Below, piece after piece: positions 32,363-45,016 of a DNA stretch of 64,000 bases. The translations under genes and the position numbers were made by a program. The first letter of the stretch is position 1. The number at the start of each line of letters is the position of its first letter. The notes under the pieces were generated by a model that had not been told where the DNA came from, did not search any database, and worked only from the letters and a program-made list of their open reading frames with translations. The stretch is from positions 1 through 64,000 of the forward strand of contig NZ_JAERVO010000009.1 in assembly GCF_016798325.1 (NCBI RefSeq). The letters are read 5' to 3'. This stretch comes from Marinobacter mangrovi (GTDB taxonomy: Bacteria; Pseudomonadota; Gammaproteobacteria; Pseudomonadales; Oleiphilaceae).

Positions 32363-32902
32363 ATGCTTAACATGAAAGAGATGTACAAACAGGACGTGGT
32401 ACCCGCGCTGCAACAGGCGTTCGAATACAAGAACCCGATGCAGGTGCCGCGTATTGAGAAAATCACCCTGAACATGGGTGTCGGTGAAGCGGTTGGCGAC
32501 AAGAAGCTGATCGAGAATGCGCTTGCAGATCTCGAGCAGCTGTCTGGTCAGAAGCCGGTAGTCACCAAGGCGCGTAAATCCGTCGCGGGCTTCAAGATTC
32601 GTGAAGGTTGGCCGATCGGTTGTAAAGTCACGCTGCGCGGTGAGCGTATGTGGGACTTCTTCGATCGCCTGGTTCACATCGCGATTCCCCGTGTGCGTGA
32701 CTTCCGTGGCCTGAATCCGAAGTCTTTTGACGGTCGCGGCAACTACAGCATGGGTGTGCGTGAGCAGATCATCTTCCCGGAAATCGAGTACGACAAGGTC
32801 GACAAGATTCGCGGGCTGGATATCACCATCACCACCAGTGCGGGTAGCGACGAAGAAGGCCGTGAACTGCTGAAAGCTTTCGGCTTTCCGTTCAAGAAAT
32901 AA
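32363..32902 (+). CDS. rplE: 50S ribosomal protein L5
   Basis: 5S rRNA-binding protein. ATG 32363 gives 179 residues, the same length as E. coli L5, whereas GTG 32351 would place the GGTGG ribosome-binding site inside the gene. The blocks [15 protein letters not shown] and [11 protein letters not shown] are typical. Confidence 0.96.
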   Translation: MLNMKEMYKQDVVPALQQAFEYKNPMQVPRIEKITLNMGVGEAVGDKKLIENALADLEQLSGQKPVVTKARKSVAGFKIREGWPIGCKVTLRGERMWDFFDRLVHIAIPRVRDFRGLNPKSFDGRGNYSMGVREQIIFPEIEYDKVDKIRGLDITITTSAGSDEEGRELLKAFGFPFKK

Positions 32903-32914
32903 GGAACGAGCGTA

Positions 32915-33220
32915 ATGGCTAAGGTATCGATGAAGAATCGCGAGCTGAAGCGCCAGAAGACTGTCGAGAAATACGCAGTCAAGCGCGCTGAGCTCAAGGC
33001 GATTATCAAGAACCCGAATACCAGCGACGAAGAACGTTGGGATGCGCAGATCAAACTGCAGAAGCTCCCGCGTAATGCCAGCCCGGCACGTCTTCGTAAC
33101 CGTTGCCAGGTCACTGGTCGTCCGCACGGCGTTCTGCGCAAATTCCAGCTTTCTCGCATCAAGTTGCGTGAAGCCGGCATGCGTGGTGACGTACCGGGCC
33201 TGACCAAGTCGAGCTGGTAA
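32915..33220 (+). CDS. rpsN: 30S ribosomal protein S14 (zinc-independent form)
   Basis: The 101-residue long form of S14. The C-terminal half has [17 protein letters not shown] but no C-x2-C pairs, so it is the zinc-free type. It lies 12 bases after rplE. Confidence 0.97.
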   Translation: MAKVSMKNRELKRQKTVEKYAVKRAELKAIIKNPNTSDEERWDAQIKLQKLPRNASPARLRNRCQVTGRPHGVLRKFQLSRIKLREAGMRGDVPGLTKSSW

Positions 33221-33224
33221 AGGT

Positions 33225-33298
33225 AGGCACTTCGGTGCCTGTTGGTAAGCGGTGCGGCAAGCCGCTGCACAACTGAAAAGATCAGGAGCCTCATACCA
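33225..33298 (+). promoter_or_regulatory. Structured leader before rpsH
   Basis: Two hairpins lie in the 78-base gap between rpsN and rpsH. AGGCAC-TTCG-GTGCCT (33225-33240) has a UUCG tetraloop. A GC-rich arm pair around GCGGC-AA-GCCGC (near 33255-33267) follows. Either could control translation of the distal spc genes; S8 binding is a guess. Confidence 0.4.
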
Positions 33299-33691
33299 AT
33301 GAGTATGCAAGACACGCTTGCGGATATGATTACTCGCATCCGCAATGCTCAGATGGCATCCAAAGCTGATGTGACGATGCCGTCATCAAAAATGAAGGTC
33401 TCCGTAGCCCAGGTCCTGAAGGACGAAGGCTATGTCGAGGACTTCTCCGTTACAGCTGACGCCAAGCCGGAACTGACTGTGACCCTCCGTTATTTCGAGG
33501 GCAAGCCGGTTATCGAGTCTATCAAGCGAGTCAGCCGTCCGAGTCTGCGCCAGTACAAAGGCGCTGGGGAACTGCCGAAGGTAGCCGGTGGTCTGGGAAT
33601 CGCCATCGTGTCAACGTCCAAGGGCGTTATGACCGATCGCGCCGCGCGTCAAGCCGGCGTTGGTGGCGAAGTCATCTGCACCGTATTTTAG
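33299..33691 (+). CDS. rpsH: 30S ribosomal protein S8
   Basis: Primary 16S-binding protein and spc-operon translational repressor in E. coli. ATG 33299, with AGGAG upstream, gives 130 residues ([18 protein letters not shown]), exactly the E. coli length. The C-terminal [20 protein letters not shown] block is present. Confidence 0.97.
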   Translation: MSMQDTLADMITRIRNAQMASKADVTMPSSKMKVSVAQVLKDEGYVEDFSVTADAKPELTVTLRYFEGKPVIESIKRVSRPSLRQYKGAGELPKVAGGLGIAIVSTSKGVMTDRAARQAGVGGEVICTVF

Positions 33692-33700
33692 GAGTTACAC

Positions 33701-34234
33701 ATGTCCAGGGTTGCCAATAATCCTGTCGTGCTGCCTTCCGGTGTTGAGGTTAAGCTGAGCGGACAGGATATCAACGTGAAGGGCTCCAAGGGAGCGCTTC
33801 AATTCACCATTCATGACGCGGTAGAAGTGAAGCAGGAAGAAAACGTCCTGCGTTTCGCTGCGCGTGATGGCGCAAAACAGTCTCGTGCCCTTGCCGGTAC
33901 TACCCGTGCACTGGTTAACAACATGGTGACTGGCGTCAGCACCGGCTTTGAGCGCAAGCTGCAGCTGGTGGGCGTGGGTTATCGTGCCCAGGCACAAGGG
34001 AAAAAGCTCAATCTGACTCTGGGTTTCTCTCACCCGGTTGAGTACGAGCTGCCCGAAGGTATCACGGCTGAAACACCGTCGAATACGGAAGTCGTGATTC
34101 GGGGTATCGATAAGCAACAGGTTGGTCAGGTCGCAGCGGAAATCCGCGCCTACCGTCCGCCCGAGCCTTATAAAGGTAAGGGTGTGCGTTATGCGGATGA
34201 GCTGGTCAGACGTAAAGAGGCCAAGAAGAAATAA
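33701..34234 (+). CDS. rplF: 50S ribosomal protein L6
   Basis: Factor-binding-site protein of two similar domains, 177 residues. The block [15 protein letters not shown] and the C-terminal [14 protein letters not shown] are conserved. Confidence 0.98.
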   Translation: MSRVANNPVVLPSGVEVKLSGQDINVKGSKGALQFTIHDAVEVKQEENVLRFAARDGAKQSRALAGTTRALVNNMVTGVSTGFERKLQLVGVGYRAQAQGKKLNLTLGFSHPVEYELPEGITAETPSNTEVVIRGIDKQQVGQVAAEIRAYRPPEPYKGKGVRYADELVRRKEAKKK

Positions 34235-34243
34235 GGCGGGACT

Positions 34244-34591
34244 ATGAGCGCGAATAACGAAAGATTGCGTCGCGCACGTAAAGTGCGTATGAAGATCCGT
34301 GAACTGGGCGCCAACCGTCTCTGCGTACATCGTACGCCGCGGCACATGTATGCCCAGGTCACGACTGCTGATGGTAGTAAGGTTCTGGCATCTGCCTCCA
34401 CACTGGACAAAGAATTGCGCCAGGGTGCGACCGGCAACGTTGACGCTGCCAAGCAAGTCGGCAAGCTCATTGCAGAGCGTGCCAAGGCAGCCGGTATTGA
34501 GCAGGTTGCATTCGACCGTTCCGGCTATCGCTATCATGGTCGCATCCAGGCTTTGGCCGATGCGGCACGTGAAGCTGGCCTGCAATTCTAA
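34244..34591 (+). CDS. rplR: 50S ribosomal protein L18
   Basis: 5S rRNA-binding protein, 115 residues. It has the basic N-terminus [14 protein letters not shown] and the C-terminal [19 protein letters not shown] block. Confidence 0.97.
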   Translation: MSANNERLRRARKVRMKIRELGANRLCVHRTPRHMYAQVTTADGSKVLASASTLDKELRQGATGNVDAAKQVGKLIAERAKAAGIEQVAFDRSGYRYHGRIQALADAAREAGLQF

Positions 34592-34603
34592 GAGGTGGAG
34601 AAG

Positions 34604-35104
34604 ATGAGCGTGAACGAACAGAAAGCGCCTGAGCTCCAGGAAAAGCTGGTTCAGGTCAACCGCGTCGCGAAGGTTGTGAAGGGCGGTCGTATTTTCGCCT
34701 TCACTGCGCTGACTGTGGTGGGTGATGGTAAAGGTCGTGTTGGCTTCGGTCGTGGCAAGGCGCGTGAAGTGCCGGTCGCTATCCAGAAAGCTATGGAAGC
34801 AGCACGTAAGAACATGGTTGATGTACCGCTGAAGGGCAACACCCTGCAGTACCCGGTCCAAGCGGCCCACGGTGGTTCCAAGGTGTACATGCAGCCGGCT
34901 TCAGAAGGTACCGGTATCATCGCCGGTGGTGCGATGCGTGCGGTACTGGAAGTGGCAGGTGTTCAGAACGTCCTGTCCAAGTGTTACGGCTCGACCAATC
35001 CGGTCAACGTGGTCCGTTCCACTATCAAGGGTCTCCAGGCCATGAAGTCGCCTGAAGACGTTGCAGCCAAGCGCGGCAAGACCGTGGAAGATATTCTGGG
35101 TTGA
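34604..35104 (+). CDS. rpsE: 30S ribosomal protein S5
   Basis: Mediates translational accuracy with S4. ATG 34604, preceded by GAGGTGGAG, gives 166 residues; an earlier GTG at 34595 lies within the ribosome-binding site. The blocks [14 protein letters not shown] and [15 protein letters not shown] are intact. Confidence 0.96.
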   Translation: MSVNEQKAPELQEKLVQVNRVAKVVKGGRIFAFTALTVVGDGKGRVGFGRGKAREVPVAIQKAMEAARKNMVDVPLKGNTLQYPVQAAHGGSKVYMQPASEGTGIIAGGAMRAVLEVAGVQNVLSKCYGSTNPVNVVRSTIKGLQAMKSPEDVAAKRGKTVEDILG

Positions 35105-35108
35105 AGTC

Positions 35109-35294
35109 ATGGCGAACAAGACAATGAAAGTCACTCTGACCCGCAGCCCGATCGGCTGTCAGCCCAAGCACAAAGAGTGCGTCAAGGGCCTGGGTCTGCG
35201 TAAGATCGGTCACACTGTCGAGGTTGAGGACACTGCGTCCACGCGCGGCATGGTGAACCGTATTAATTACCTGGTACGGGTTGAGGAGAACTAA
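35109..35294 (+). CDS. rpmD: 50S ribosomal protein L30
   Basis: A 61-residue protein starting [17 protein letters not shown], the family length. It carries the [14 protein letters not shown] block. It starts 4 bases after rpsE and ends one base before rplO. Confidence 0.96.
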   Translation: MANKTMKVTLTRSPIGCQPKHKECVKGLGLRKIGHTVEVEDTASTRGMVNRINYLVRVEEN

Positions 35295-35295
35295 G

Positions 35296-35730
35296 ATGCG
35301 TTTGAACGAGCTTAGTCCTGAAGCCGGTTCTCGCCCGGACGGCAAGCGTGTCGGTCGCGGTATCGGTAGCGGCCTCGGTAAAACCGGCGGCCGCGGTCAC
35401 AAGGGTCTGAAGTCCCGCTCCGGCGGCAGCGTAGCGCCTGGTTTCGAGGGTGGTCAGCAGCCGTTGGCCCGTCGTCTGCCGAAGTTCGGTTTCACCTCGC
35501 GTCAGCAGCGTTATGAGGCGGAGATCCGCCTGAATGAGCTGGCCAAGGTTGAAGGCGATGTCGCAGACCTGGATGCGCTGAAAAAGGCGGACATTATCCG
35601 TGAGGAAATCCGTGTAGCGAAGGTGATCCTCTCTGGCGAGCTGACCCGTCCGGTCACCGTCAAGGGTCTCAAGGTCACCAAAGGCGCGCGTGAAGCCATC
35701 ACGGCTGCAGGCGGTAAAATCGAAGAATAA
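35296..35730 (+). CDS. rplO: 50S ribosomal protein L15
   Basis: Late-assembly protein, 144 residues from ATG 35296. The Gly/Arg-rich N-terminal extension [18 protein letters not shown] is typical, as is the globular C-terminal [14 protein letters not shown]. Followed by secY. Confidence 0.97.
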   Translation: MRLNELSPEAGSRPDGKRVGRGIGSGLGKTGGRGHKGLKSRSGGSVAPGFEGGQQPLARRLPKFGFTSRQQRYEAEIRLNELAKVEGDVADLDALKKADIIREEIRVAKVILSGELTRPVTVKGLKVTKGAREAITAAGGKIEE

Positions 35731-35747
35731 GGCGAGTCGGGGACATA

Positions 35748-37067
35748 ATGGCCAAGACAGCATCAATGCCGGCGGGAGCCGGGAAGGGACTGGCGGAGCT
35801 GCGTTCGCGGCTCTGGTTCGTATTCCTGGCGCTACTGGTGTACCGCATCGGTGCCCACATTCCGGTACCGGGTATTAATCCTGATCGCTTGGCAGCACTG
35901 TTCGAACAGAACCAGGGCACGATCCTGGGTCTGTTCAACATGTTCTCCGGCGGTGCCCTTGAGCGGATGAGTATCTTCGCGCTGGGCATCATGCCTTACA
36001 TCTCAGCCTCGATCATCATGCAGCTGATGACGGCTGTGAGCCCTCAACTCGAGCAGTTGAAGAAAGAGGGTGAAGCCGGACGCCGCAAGATCAGTCAGTA
36101 CACGCGCTACGGCACGGTACTTCTGGCCCTGGTTCAGGGCCTTGGTATTTCTGTCGGACTGGCTTCTCAGGGAGTCACGTTCAATGACAGCTTCAGCTTC
36201 CACTTCGTGGCGGTTGTGTCGTTCGTGTGTGGTGCCGTTTTCATGATGTGGCTGGGTGAGCAGATCACTGAGCGGGGTATCGGCAACGGTATTTCCCTGC
36301 TGATCTTCTCCGGTATCGTCGCGGGTCTCCCCGGGGCGATCGGCCAGACCCTGGAACAGGCGCGCAGTGGTGAAATGAGTCTGCTGGTGGTTCTGGGTAT
36401 TGCGATCCTCGCGGTTGCGGTCATTGGCTTCGTGGTGTTCATGGAGCGCGGCCAGCGCCGGTTGACGATCAACTATGCCAAGCGCCAACAGGGACGCCGG
36501 GTGTTTGCCCAGCAATCCAGCCATTTGCCGCTGAAGGTCAACATGGCGGGTGTTATTCCGCCGATCTTCGCGTCCTCCATTCTGCTGTTCCCGGCCTCTC
36601 TGGGGCAGTGGTTTGGTCAGGGTGAAGGCATGGAGTGGTTGAGCAGCATTTCTCAGGCCCTGGCGCCGAGTCAGCCGCTCTATATCATCCTGTTCGCAGC
36701 AGCGGTCATGTTCTTCTGCTTCTTCTACACGGCGTTGATGTATAACCCGCGTGAAGTAGCGGACAACCTGAAGCGCTCCGGCGCTTTCATCCCGGGTATT
36801 CGTCCGGGTGAGCAGACGGCGAAGTACATCGATGGTGTGTTGACCCGTTTGACCCTGTTCGGTGCGCTGTACATTACGGCAGTGTCCCTGTTCCCGCAGT
36901 TCCTGATGGTGGCCGGTAACGTTCCGTTCTACCTGGGGGGAACGTCGCTGCTGATCGTGGTTGTGGTCGTGATGGATTTCATGGCACAGGTTCAGTCTCA
37001 TCTGATGTCCCATCAGTATGAGTCGCTGATGAAAAAGTCCAATCTCAAGGGCTATGGTCGGGGCTGA
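35748..37067 (+). CDS. secY: Preprotein translocase subunit SecY
   Basis: Ten-helix pore of the Sec translocon. The 439-residue product has the first TM at about residues 20-40, the plug region, and the cytoplasmic loop with AKRQQGRR near 241. The [18 protein letters not shown] block and a KGYGRG tail follow. Located in the spc cluster between rplO and rpmJ. Confidence 0.98.
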   Translation: MAKTASMPAGAGKGLAELRSRLWFVFLALLVYRIGAHIPVPGINPDRLAALFEQNQGTILGLFNMFSGGALERMSIFALGIMPYISASIIMQLMTAVSPQLEQLKKEGEAGRRKISQYTRYGTVLLALVQGLGISVGLASQGVTFNDSFSFHFVAVVSFVCGAVFMMWLGEQITERGIGNGISLLIFSGIVAGLPGAIGQTLEQARSGEMSLLVVLGIAILAVAVIGFVVFMERGQRRLTINYAKRQQGRRVFAQQSSHLPLKVNMAGVIPPIFASSILLFPASLGQWFGQGEGMEWLSSISQALAPSQPLYIILFAAAVMFFCFFYTALMYNPREVADNLKRSGAFIPGIRPGEQTAKYIDGVLTRLTLFGALYITAVSLFPQFLMVAGNVPFYLGGTSLLIVVVVVMDFMAQVQSHLMSHQYESLMKKSNLKGYGRG

Positions 37068-37103
37068 TTTCGGTCAGGCCCCCCGGTAACACTGGAGTCG
37101 ACA

Positions 37104-37217
37104 ATGAAAGTACGCGCTTCGGTAAAGAAAATTTGCCGTAACTGCAAAGTCATTCGTCGCAATGGCTCGGTCCGAGTCATTTGCACGGAGCCTCGTCACA
37201 AGCAGCGTCAAGGCTGA
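37104..37217 (+). CDS. rpmJ: 50S ribosomal protein L36 (zinc form)
   Basis: A 37-residue protein opening [15 protein letters not shown]. Cys11, Cys14, Cys27 and His32 form the zinc site, so this is the C+ paralogue. It is 36 bases after secY with GGAG upstream. Confidence 0.96.
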   Translation: MKVRASVKKICRNCKVIRRNGSVRVICTEPRHKQRQG

Positions 37218-37247
37218 TATCGAACCCGATATCAATCTGAATCGCGA

Positions 37248-37307
37248 GGGGGCGAAATGGTGGTGCTTGATCTTTCTCTGATCAAGCGCTATCATTTCGC
37301 GCCCTTT
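37248..37307 (+). terminator. Long hairpin with U-tract between rpmJ and rpsM
   Basis: An extended, imperfect stem: GGGCGAAATGG-type arm, GCTTGATC paired with GATCAAGC around TTTCTCT, and ATCATTTCGCGCCC closing. It is followed by TTTTT. It could end spc transcription or act as an attenuator ahead of the alpha genes. Confidence 0.75.
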
Positions 37308-37356
37308 TTGTGGCGGAAAATTCACACAGCAAAGCTTTGAACGCGGAGTAATTTGG

Positions 37357-37713
37357 ATGGCACGTATAGCCGGTGTCAATATACCCGACAACAAACATGC
37401 TGTTATCTCACTGACTTACATCTTTGGAGTCGGTAAGACAACAGCTCAGAAGCTTTGCGATGCAGCCGGCGTCAAGCCGGACGCCAAGGTCAAAGACCTG
37501 AGCGACGATGAAGTTGAATCACTTCGTACCGAAGTGGGCAAACTGAGCGTCGAAGGTGATCTGCGTCGTGAAGTTCAGATGAACATCAAGCGTTTGAAGG
37601 ATCTGGGCTGCTTCCGTGGTCTGCGTCATCGTCACGGCCTTCCGGTCCGTGGCCAGCGCACGAAGACCAACGCTCGCACCCGCAAAGGTCCTCGCAAACC
37701 GATTCGTAAGTAA
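37357..37713 (+). CDS. rpsM: 30S ribosomal protein S13
   Basis: Head protein at the subunit bridge and P-site tRNA. The 118 residues start [15 protein letters not shown] and include [20 protein letters not shown]. First gene of the alpha cluster (rpsM-rpsK-rpsD-rpoA-rplQ). In E. coli, S4 regulates this group at the rpsM leader. Confidence 0.98.
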   Translation: MARIAGVNIPDNKHAVISLTYIFGVGKTTAQKLCDAAGVKPDAKVKDLSDDEVESLRTEVGKLSVEGDLRREVQMNIKRLKDLGCFRGLRHRHGLPVRGQRTKTNARTRKGPRKPIRK

Positions 37714-37726
37714 TAGGTAGGCAAAC

Positions 37727-38116
37727 ATGGCAAAGCCAGGTACACGTACCCGTAAAAAGGTGAAAAAGACGGTTGTTGATGGCGTCGCGCACATCCACGC
37801 GTCCTTCAACAACACTATCGTGACCATCTCTGACCGTCAGGGCAATGTTTTGTCCTGGGCCACCTCCGGTGGTTCTGGTTTCCGTGGTTCACGCAAGAGC
37901 ACACCTTTTGCTGCGCAGGTAGCAGCTGAAAGAGCCGGTAATGCGGCTGCTGAATACGGCCTTAAAAACCTGGATGTAGAGGTTAAGGGTCCTGGGCCCG
38001 GACGTGAATCCGCTGTACGCGCGCTGAATGCTTGCGGGTACAAGATTACCAACATCACTGATGTCACGCCGATTCCGCATAACGGCTGCCGTCCGCCCAA
38101 AAAGCGCCGCGTGTAA
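37727..38116 (+). CDS. rpsK: 30S ribosomal protein S11
   Basis: Platform protein lining the mRNA exit, 129 residues. The blocks [16 protein letters not shown] and [13 protein letters not shown] are typical. It lies 13 bases after rpsM. Confidence 0.98.
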   Translation: MAKPGTRTRKKVKKTVVDGVAHIHASFNNTIVTISDRQGNVLSWATSGGSGFRGSRKSTPFAAQVAAERAGNAAAEYGLKNLDVEVKGPGPGRESAVRALNACGYKITNITDVTPIPHNGCRPPKKRRV

Positions 38117-38134
38117 GACAGGAGACAGTGAAGT

Positions 38135-38755
38135 ATGGCACGTTACATAGGTCCAAAATGTAAGCTGTCTCGTCGTGAAGGGACAGATCTTTTCCTGAAG
38201 AGCGGCGTCCGCGCACTGGATTCCAAGTGCAACATCGAAACGCCTCCGGGTATGCACGGTGCGCGCCGCGGTCGTCTGTCCGAGTACGGCGTGCAGCTCC
38301 GCGAAAAGCAAAAGGTTCGTCGTATCTACGGCGTCCTGGAAAAACAGTTCCGGAACTACTACAAGGAAGCCGCCCGCATCAAGGGTGCAACAGGTGAGAA
38401 CCTGCTTCAGCTTCTGGAAGGTCGTCTGGACAATGTCGTATACCGCATGGGTTTTGGTTCGACCCGTGCTGAAGCCCGTCAGCTTGTGTCGCACAAGGCC
38501 ATTCTGGTGAATGATAGCGTCGTGAACATTCCGTCCTATCAGGTCAAGCCGGGTGACGTGGTCAGCGTTCGCGAGAAAGCTAAAAACCAGCTGCGTGTTA
38601 AAGGCGCTCTGGATCTCGCGGGCAATCGCGCCCCTGTGAGCTGGGTAGAGGTCGACGCCAACAAGATGTCAGGCGTTTACAGTTCAGTGCCTGAGCGGAC
38701 TGAACTGCCGGCCGACATCAACGAGAACCTCATCGTCGAGCTTTACTCCAAGTAA
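38135..38755 (+). CDS. rpsD: 30S ribosomal protein S4
   Basis: Primary 16S-binding protein and, in E. coli, alpha-operon repressor. The 206 residues have the N-terminal [15 protein letters not shown] and the S4 RNA-binding motif [20 protein letters not shown]. It has Cys9 and Cys32 but no full zinc cluster. Confidence 0.98.
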   Translation: MARYIGPKCKLSRREGTDLFLKSGVRALDSKCNIETPPGMHGARRGRLSEYGVQLREKQKVRRIYGVLEKQFRNYYKEAARIKGATGENLLQLLEGRLDNVVYRMGFGSTRAEARQLVSHKAILVNDSVVNIPSYQVKPGDVVSVREKAKNQLRVKGALDLAGNRAPVSWVEVDANKMSGVYSSVPERTELPADINENLIVELYSK

Positions 38756-38791
38756 GGCCTGAGTTAGCAACGAGAGCAGATAGGGGCGTCT

Positions 38792-39796
38792 ATGCAGCGT
38801 TCAGTACATGAGTTATTGACACCTCGTACCATCGACGTAAAAGAATTGGGCAAGACGCACGCCAAGGTCACGCTGGAGCCGCTTGAGCGCGGTTTCGGCC
38901 ACACCCTGGGCAGTGCACTGCGCCGCATCCTCTTGTCGTCCATGCCGGGCTGCGCCATCACTGAGGCGCAGATCGACGGTGTGCTGCATGAGTACAGCGC
39001 AATTGAGGGTGTCCAGGAAGACGTTATCGAGATTCTGCTGAATCTCAAAGGCGTTGCCGTCAAGATGGGTAGCCGCGACGAAGCTGAGCTGTCAGTCAGC
39101 AAGAAGGGCCCTGGTGTTGTAACCGCAGCTGATATTCAGCTGGATCACGATATCGAGATTGCCAACCCGGAGCACGTGATCTGTCACCTGAGTGAAAAGG
39201 GTGAACTGAACATGCGCCTGAAAGTGGCACGTGGTCGTGGTTATGAAGCCGCTGATCAGCGCGGTCTTGAAGATGACGAGACCCGTGCGATCGGGCGCCT
39301 TCAGCTGGACGCTACTTACAGCCCCGTGCGTCGCGTTTCCTACGCCGTAGAGAACGCGCGTGTCGAGCAGCGCACTGACCTGGACAAGCTGGTTATTGAT
39401 CTGGAGACCAACGGTACGATCGACCCTGAAGAGGCGATCCGTCGTGCCGCGACCATTCTCCAGCAACAGTTGGCTGTCTTCGTCGACTTCGATCATGAGA
39501 AAGAGCCTGAGCGTGTTGAGGAAGAGGAAGAAGTTGATCCGATCCTCCTGCGTCCGGTCGATGATCTGGAGTTGACTGTGCGTTCAGCGAACTGCCTGAA
39601 AGCTGAAAACATTTACTACATCGGCGATCTTATTCAGCGCACCGAAGTGGAGCTGCTGAAGACGCCTAACCTGGGTAAAAAGTCGCTCACCGAAATCAAG
39701 GACGTACTGGCCTCTCGCGGCCTGTCCCTGGGTATGCGACTGGACAACTGGCCGCCGGCTAGCCTTCGTGGCGATGACCGGGTCCTGGGCGGTTGA
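38792..39796 (+). CDS. rpoA: RNA polymerase alpha subunit
   Basis: Scaffold subunit of 334 residues. The N-terminal dimerisation domain contains [22 protein letters not shown]. The C-terminal domain has [18 protein letters not shown], with the Arg and Asn residues that contact UP elements and activators. It lies between rpsD and rplQ. Confidence 0.98.
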   Translation: MQRSVHELLTPRTIDVKELGKTHAKVTLEPLERGFGHTLGSALRRILLSSMPGCAITEAQIDGVLHEYSAIEGVQEDVIEILLNLKGVAVKMGSRDEAELSVSKKGPGVVTAADIQLDHDIEIANPEHVICHLSEKGELNMRLKVARGRGYEAADQRGLEDDETRAIGRLQLDATYSPVRRVSYAVENARVEQRTDLDKLVIDLETNGTIDPEEAIRRAATILQQQLAVFVDFDHEKEPERVEEEEEVDPILLRPVDDLELTVRSANCLKAENIYYIGDLIQRTEVELLKTPNLGKKSLTEIKDVLASRGLSLGMRLDNWPPASLRGDDRVLGG

Positions 39797-39833
39797 TCGC
39801 CGTATTGGTAGTTTAAGGTAAGGAATCAGAGCA

Positions 39834-40229
39834 ATGCGTCATCGTAAGAGTGGTCGTAAGTTCAGCAGGACCAGCGCGCATCGCAAGGCCATGTTCCGTA
39901 ACATGACCGCGTCGCTGGTTGAGCATGAGTTGATCAAAACCACTCTGCCCAAGGCGAAAGAACTTCGCCGCGTGGCAGAGCCGTTGATCACACTGTCAAA
40001 AAACGATTCAGTTGCAAACCGTCGTCTGGCGTTCTCACGCCTGCGTGACGATGCAGCTGTTGCCAAACTGTTCAATGAACTGGGTCCGCGTTACAGCGAG
40101 CGCCCGGGTGGATACCTGCGCATTCTGAAGTGCGGTTTCCGTGCGGGCGATAACGCGCCTATGGCTTTCGTTGAGCTGGTTGGTCGTCCGCTGGACGTCG
40201 AAGCAGAAGAGATGGGCGACGACGACTAA
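39834..40229 (+). CDS. rplQ: 50S ribosomal protein L17
   Basis: Exit-tunnel-rim protein, 131 residues. The N-terminus [20 protein letters not shown] is typical, and the C-terminus ends in an acidic EEMGDDD tail. Last gene of the ribosomal block. Confidence 0.97.
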   Translation: MRHRKSGRKFSRTSAHRKAMFRNMTASLVEHELIKTTLPKAKELRRVAEPLITLSKNDSVANRRLAFSRLRDDAAVAKLFNELGPRYSERPGGYLRILKCGFRAGDNAPMAFVELVGRPLDVEAEEMGDDD

Positions 40230-40248
40230 GGTCGATTGTTTTGCCCAA

Positions 40249-40280
40249 AAAAAAACCGGAGCCAAGGCTCCGGTTTTTTT
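40249..40280. terminator. Bidirectional terminator between rplQ and uvrA
   Basis: A perfect stem (ACCGGAGCC with GGCTCCGGT) is flanked by seven A on one side and seven T on the other, so it works on both strands. It lies 20 bases after rplQ and beyond the convergent uvrA stop. Confidence 0.93.
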
Positions 40281-40287
40281 ATGCCCG

Positions 40288-40309
40288 GAGAAAAGCCTCT
40301 GTCGAGGCT
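40288..40309 (-). terminator. uvrA: Second terminator hairpin for uvrA
   Basis: On the minus strand AGCCTC pairs with GAGGCT around GACA, followed by TTTCTCC. It sits between the uvrA stop and the bidirectional terminator, giving uvrA two tandem hairpins. Confidence 0.55.
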
Positions 40310-40328
40310 CCACTCCGGTTGGATTTCC

Positions 40329-43196
<2,868 letters not shown>

Positions 43197-43320
43197 GACA
43201 CTCCTCGGACAGGAAATGGGTACGGCTTGTCGCCCGGAAATTCACCAGTATACCGCGTCAAACCGGGTGCGACGACGTGTTTGAATGCGACGTGTCGGTG
43301 GGGGCCTGAGGATGCCGGAT

Positions 43321-44229
43321 CTACCAGTTCAGGTTGTCTTCCGGTGTCGTCTCTGCCGGGGTTCCCCGGTCTTGCGAAGGCTCGGCCAGATCCTGAAGGC
43401 GCACCTGCGTTTCGGCGTGGGATTCCGACAGGTCGATGATAATCTCTACGCGCCGGTTGAGGGCGCGGTTCATCGGGCTGGAGTTGGGGACCCGGGGTCG
43501 GGTGTCTGCAAAGCCCTGGACAGTGACCCGGTTGGCCTCGATACCGCCGCCTTTGATCAGCACGTTGGCCACGGCCGCGGCGCGATCGGCCGAGAGGTTC
43601 CAGTTGGAGTCGTAGCGCGTGCTGTGGATCGGCACATCGTCGGTATGACCTTCGATGGTCAGTTCGCCCGGTGTGCCTTTCAGAACGTCGGCCATGCGAT
43701 ACAACATGTCTTCAAAGGAGTAGGTGAGCTGGGCCGAGCCGGAGGGAAAGGAACCCTTTTCCTCAATCCGGATGACGATGCGCTCATTTTCCTTTTTCAG
43801 ATCCAGGCGACCTTCCTGCAGCTCGTCGCGCAGGACTTTCTCAAGTTGCTGGAACTGGTTGTCTACGGCCTGTTCGCGGGCTTCGGCGATTTTTGCCTCA
43901 ACCTCCGACTGGGTGGTGTTGGTTTCCAGCTCGGGCTGGTCCGTTGTGGTTTGCTGGCGAACTTCATTGAGCACGGTGGGCTCGGGTTTGCCCGCGGAAA
44001 AGTGATCGAAGACCGGTGTCGTACCCTTGGGGATTTCCATGGCAGGCACGTCGCGCTGAACGCCAAACGCCTTGGACAGCTCGTCGGCGATCTGTTTGAA
44101 CTTGTTGGCGTCGATTTCAGAGAACGACAGCAACAGCACAAAAAAGCACATGAGCAGCGACATCAGGTCGGCAAACGTTACGACCCAGGCCGGTACGCCA
44201 GGCTGTTCCTCTTCGGGCAACTCGTCCAT
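43321..44229 (-). CDS. pomB: Flagellar stator protein PomB/MotB family
   Basis: Stator subunit that couples ion flow to flagellar rotation and anchors to peptidoglycan. The 302-residue protein has one TM (about 12-36) with the essential Asp21 in TFADLMSLLMCFF, and the following LLLSFSEID reads like Vibrio PomB. A plug and coiled-coil-like linker (about 90-150) leads to an OmpA-like domain. That domain carries IEGHTDDVPI and NWNLSADRAAAV. Na+ specificity is inferred from similarity. It lies 13 bases after pomA. Confidence 0.93.
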   Translation of the reverse strand: MDELPEEEQPGVPAWVVTFADLMSLLMCFFVLLLSFSEIDANKFKQIADELSKAFGVQRDVPAMEIPKGTTPVFDHFSAGKPEPTVLNEVRQQTTTDQPELETNTTQSEVEAKIAEAREQAVDNQFQQLEKVLRDELQEGRLDLKKENERIVIRIEEKGSFPSGSAQLTYSFEDMLYRMADVLKGTPGELTIEGHTDDVPIHSTRYDSNWNLSADRAAAVANVLIKGGGIEANRVTVQGFADTRPRVPNSSPMNRALNRRVEIIIDLSESHAETQVRLQDLAEPSQDRGTPAETTPEDNLNW

Positions 44230-44242
44230 CGCTCGTCAACTC

Positions 44243-45016
44243 CTAGGACGCGGTTTCCGCTTCGCCGCTTTGCTCGCGTTTGGCCGGCGGCAGGTAGCTG
44301 GACAGCATCTGCTCGATGACCCGCGGATTGCGACCCTCCTGAATAGCGATCACGGCGTCGGTGATCAGCGCTTGCATGCGGGCCTCTTCGGTCATGCGAA
44401 GCTCGAGCTTGTCCGCGATCGGACTGGCAACCATGGTGGCCAGAACGGCCCCGTAGAGCGTGGTCAGCAGGGCGACGGCCATGGCGGGGCCGATGGATTT
44501 CGGATCCTCCATATTGGAAAGCATCTGCACCAGGCCCACAATGGTACCGATCATGCCCATGGCCGGGCCGACGTCGGCCATGGCCCGGAACACTTTGGCG
44601 CCCATCCGGTTGCGGTCGAGAGTCAGCAGGCGTTCTTTCTGCATCAGTTTTTCGATGGTTTCGGCCGGCTGGCTTTCCAGCAGGTACTGAGTGCCCTGGC
44701 GCAGAAATGTGGAACTGACCTCTTTTTCCTCAAGCGCCAGGACACCCTGTTTGCGGGCGACATTGGCGATATCGACGACTTCGTTGATGAGGTCTTCGGT
44801 GTCCGGCAATTTGAAGGAGAAAGCGCGGCTGGCCGCCTTGAAGGCGCCCAGAAACTGCCCGAAGCTGAATTTGGCCATGACGACGCACAGACTGCCGACG
44901 ATCACGATCAGTACCGACGGCATGTTGAGAAACACTTCGCTCGACGCGCCGAGGACGATGGCAGAGCCAATAACGAGCATGGCGCCGACGAGGCCAAAGA
45001 GGGTCGCGAAATCCAC
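44243..45016 (-). CDS. pomA: Flagellar stator protein PomA/MotA family
   Basis: Four-TM stator ring subunit of 257 residues. The N-terminus MDFATLFGLVGAMLVIGSAI and the block ADVGPAMGMIGTIVGLVQML (TM3) match PomA. The cytoplasmic loop carries the charged residues that contact FliG. It is upstream of pomB in a two-gene unit between uvrA and yajR. No sigma-28-type flagellar promoter was recognised upstream. Confidence 0.93.
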   Translation of the reverse strand: MDFATLFGLVGAMLVIGSAIVLGASSEVFLNMPSVLIVIVGSLCVVMAKFSFGQFLGAFKAASRAFSFKLPDTEDLINEVVDIANVARKQGVLALEEKEVSSTFLRQGTQYLLESQPAETIEKLMQKERLLTLDRNRMGAKVFRAMADVGPAMGMIGTIVGLVQMLSNMEDPKSIGPAMAVALLTTLYGAVLATMVASPIADKLELRMTEEARMQALITDAVIAIQEGRNPRVIEQMLSSYLPPAKREQSGEAETAS

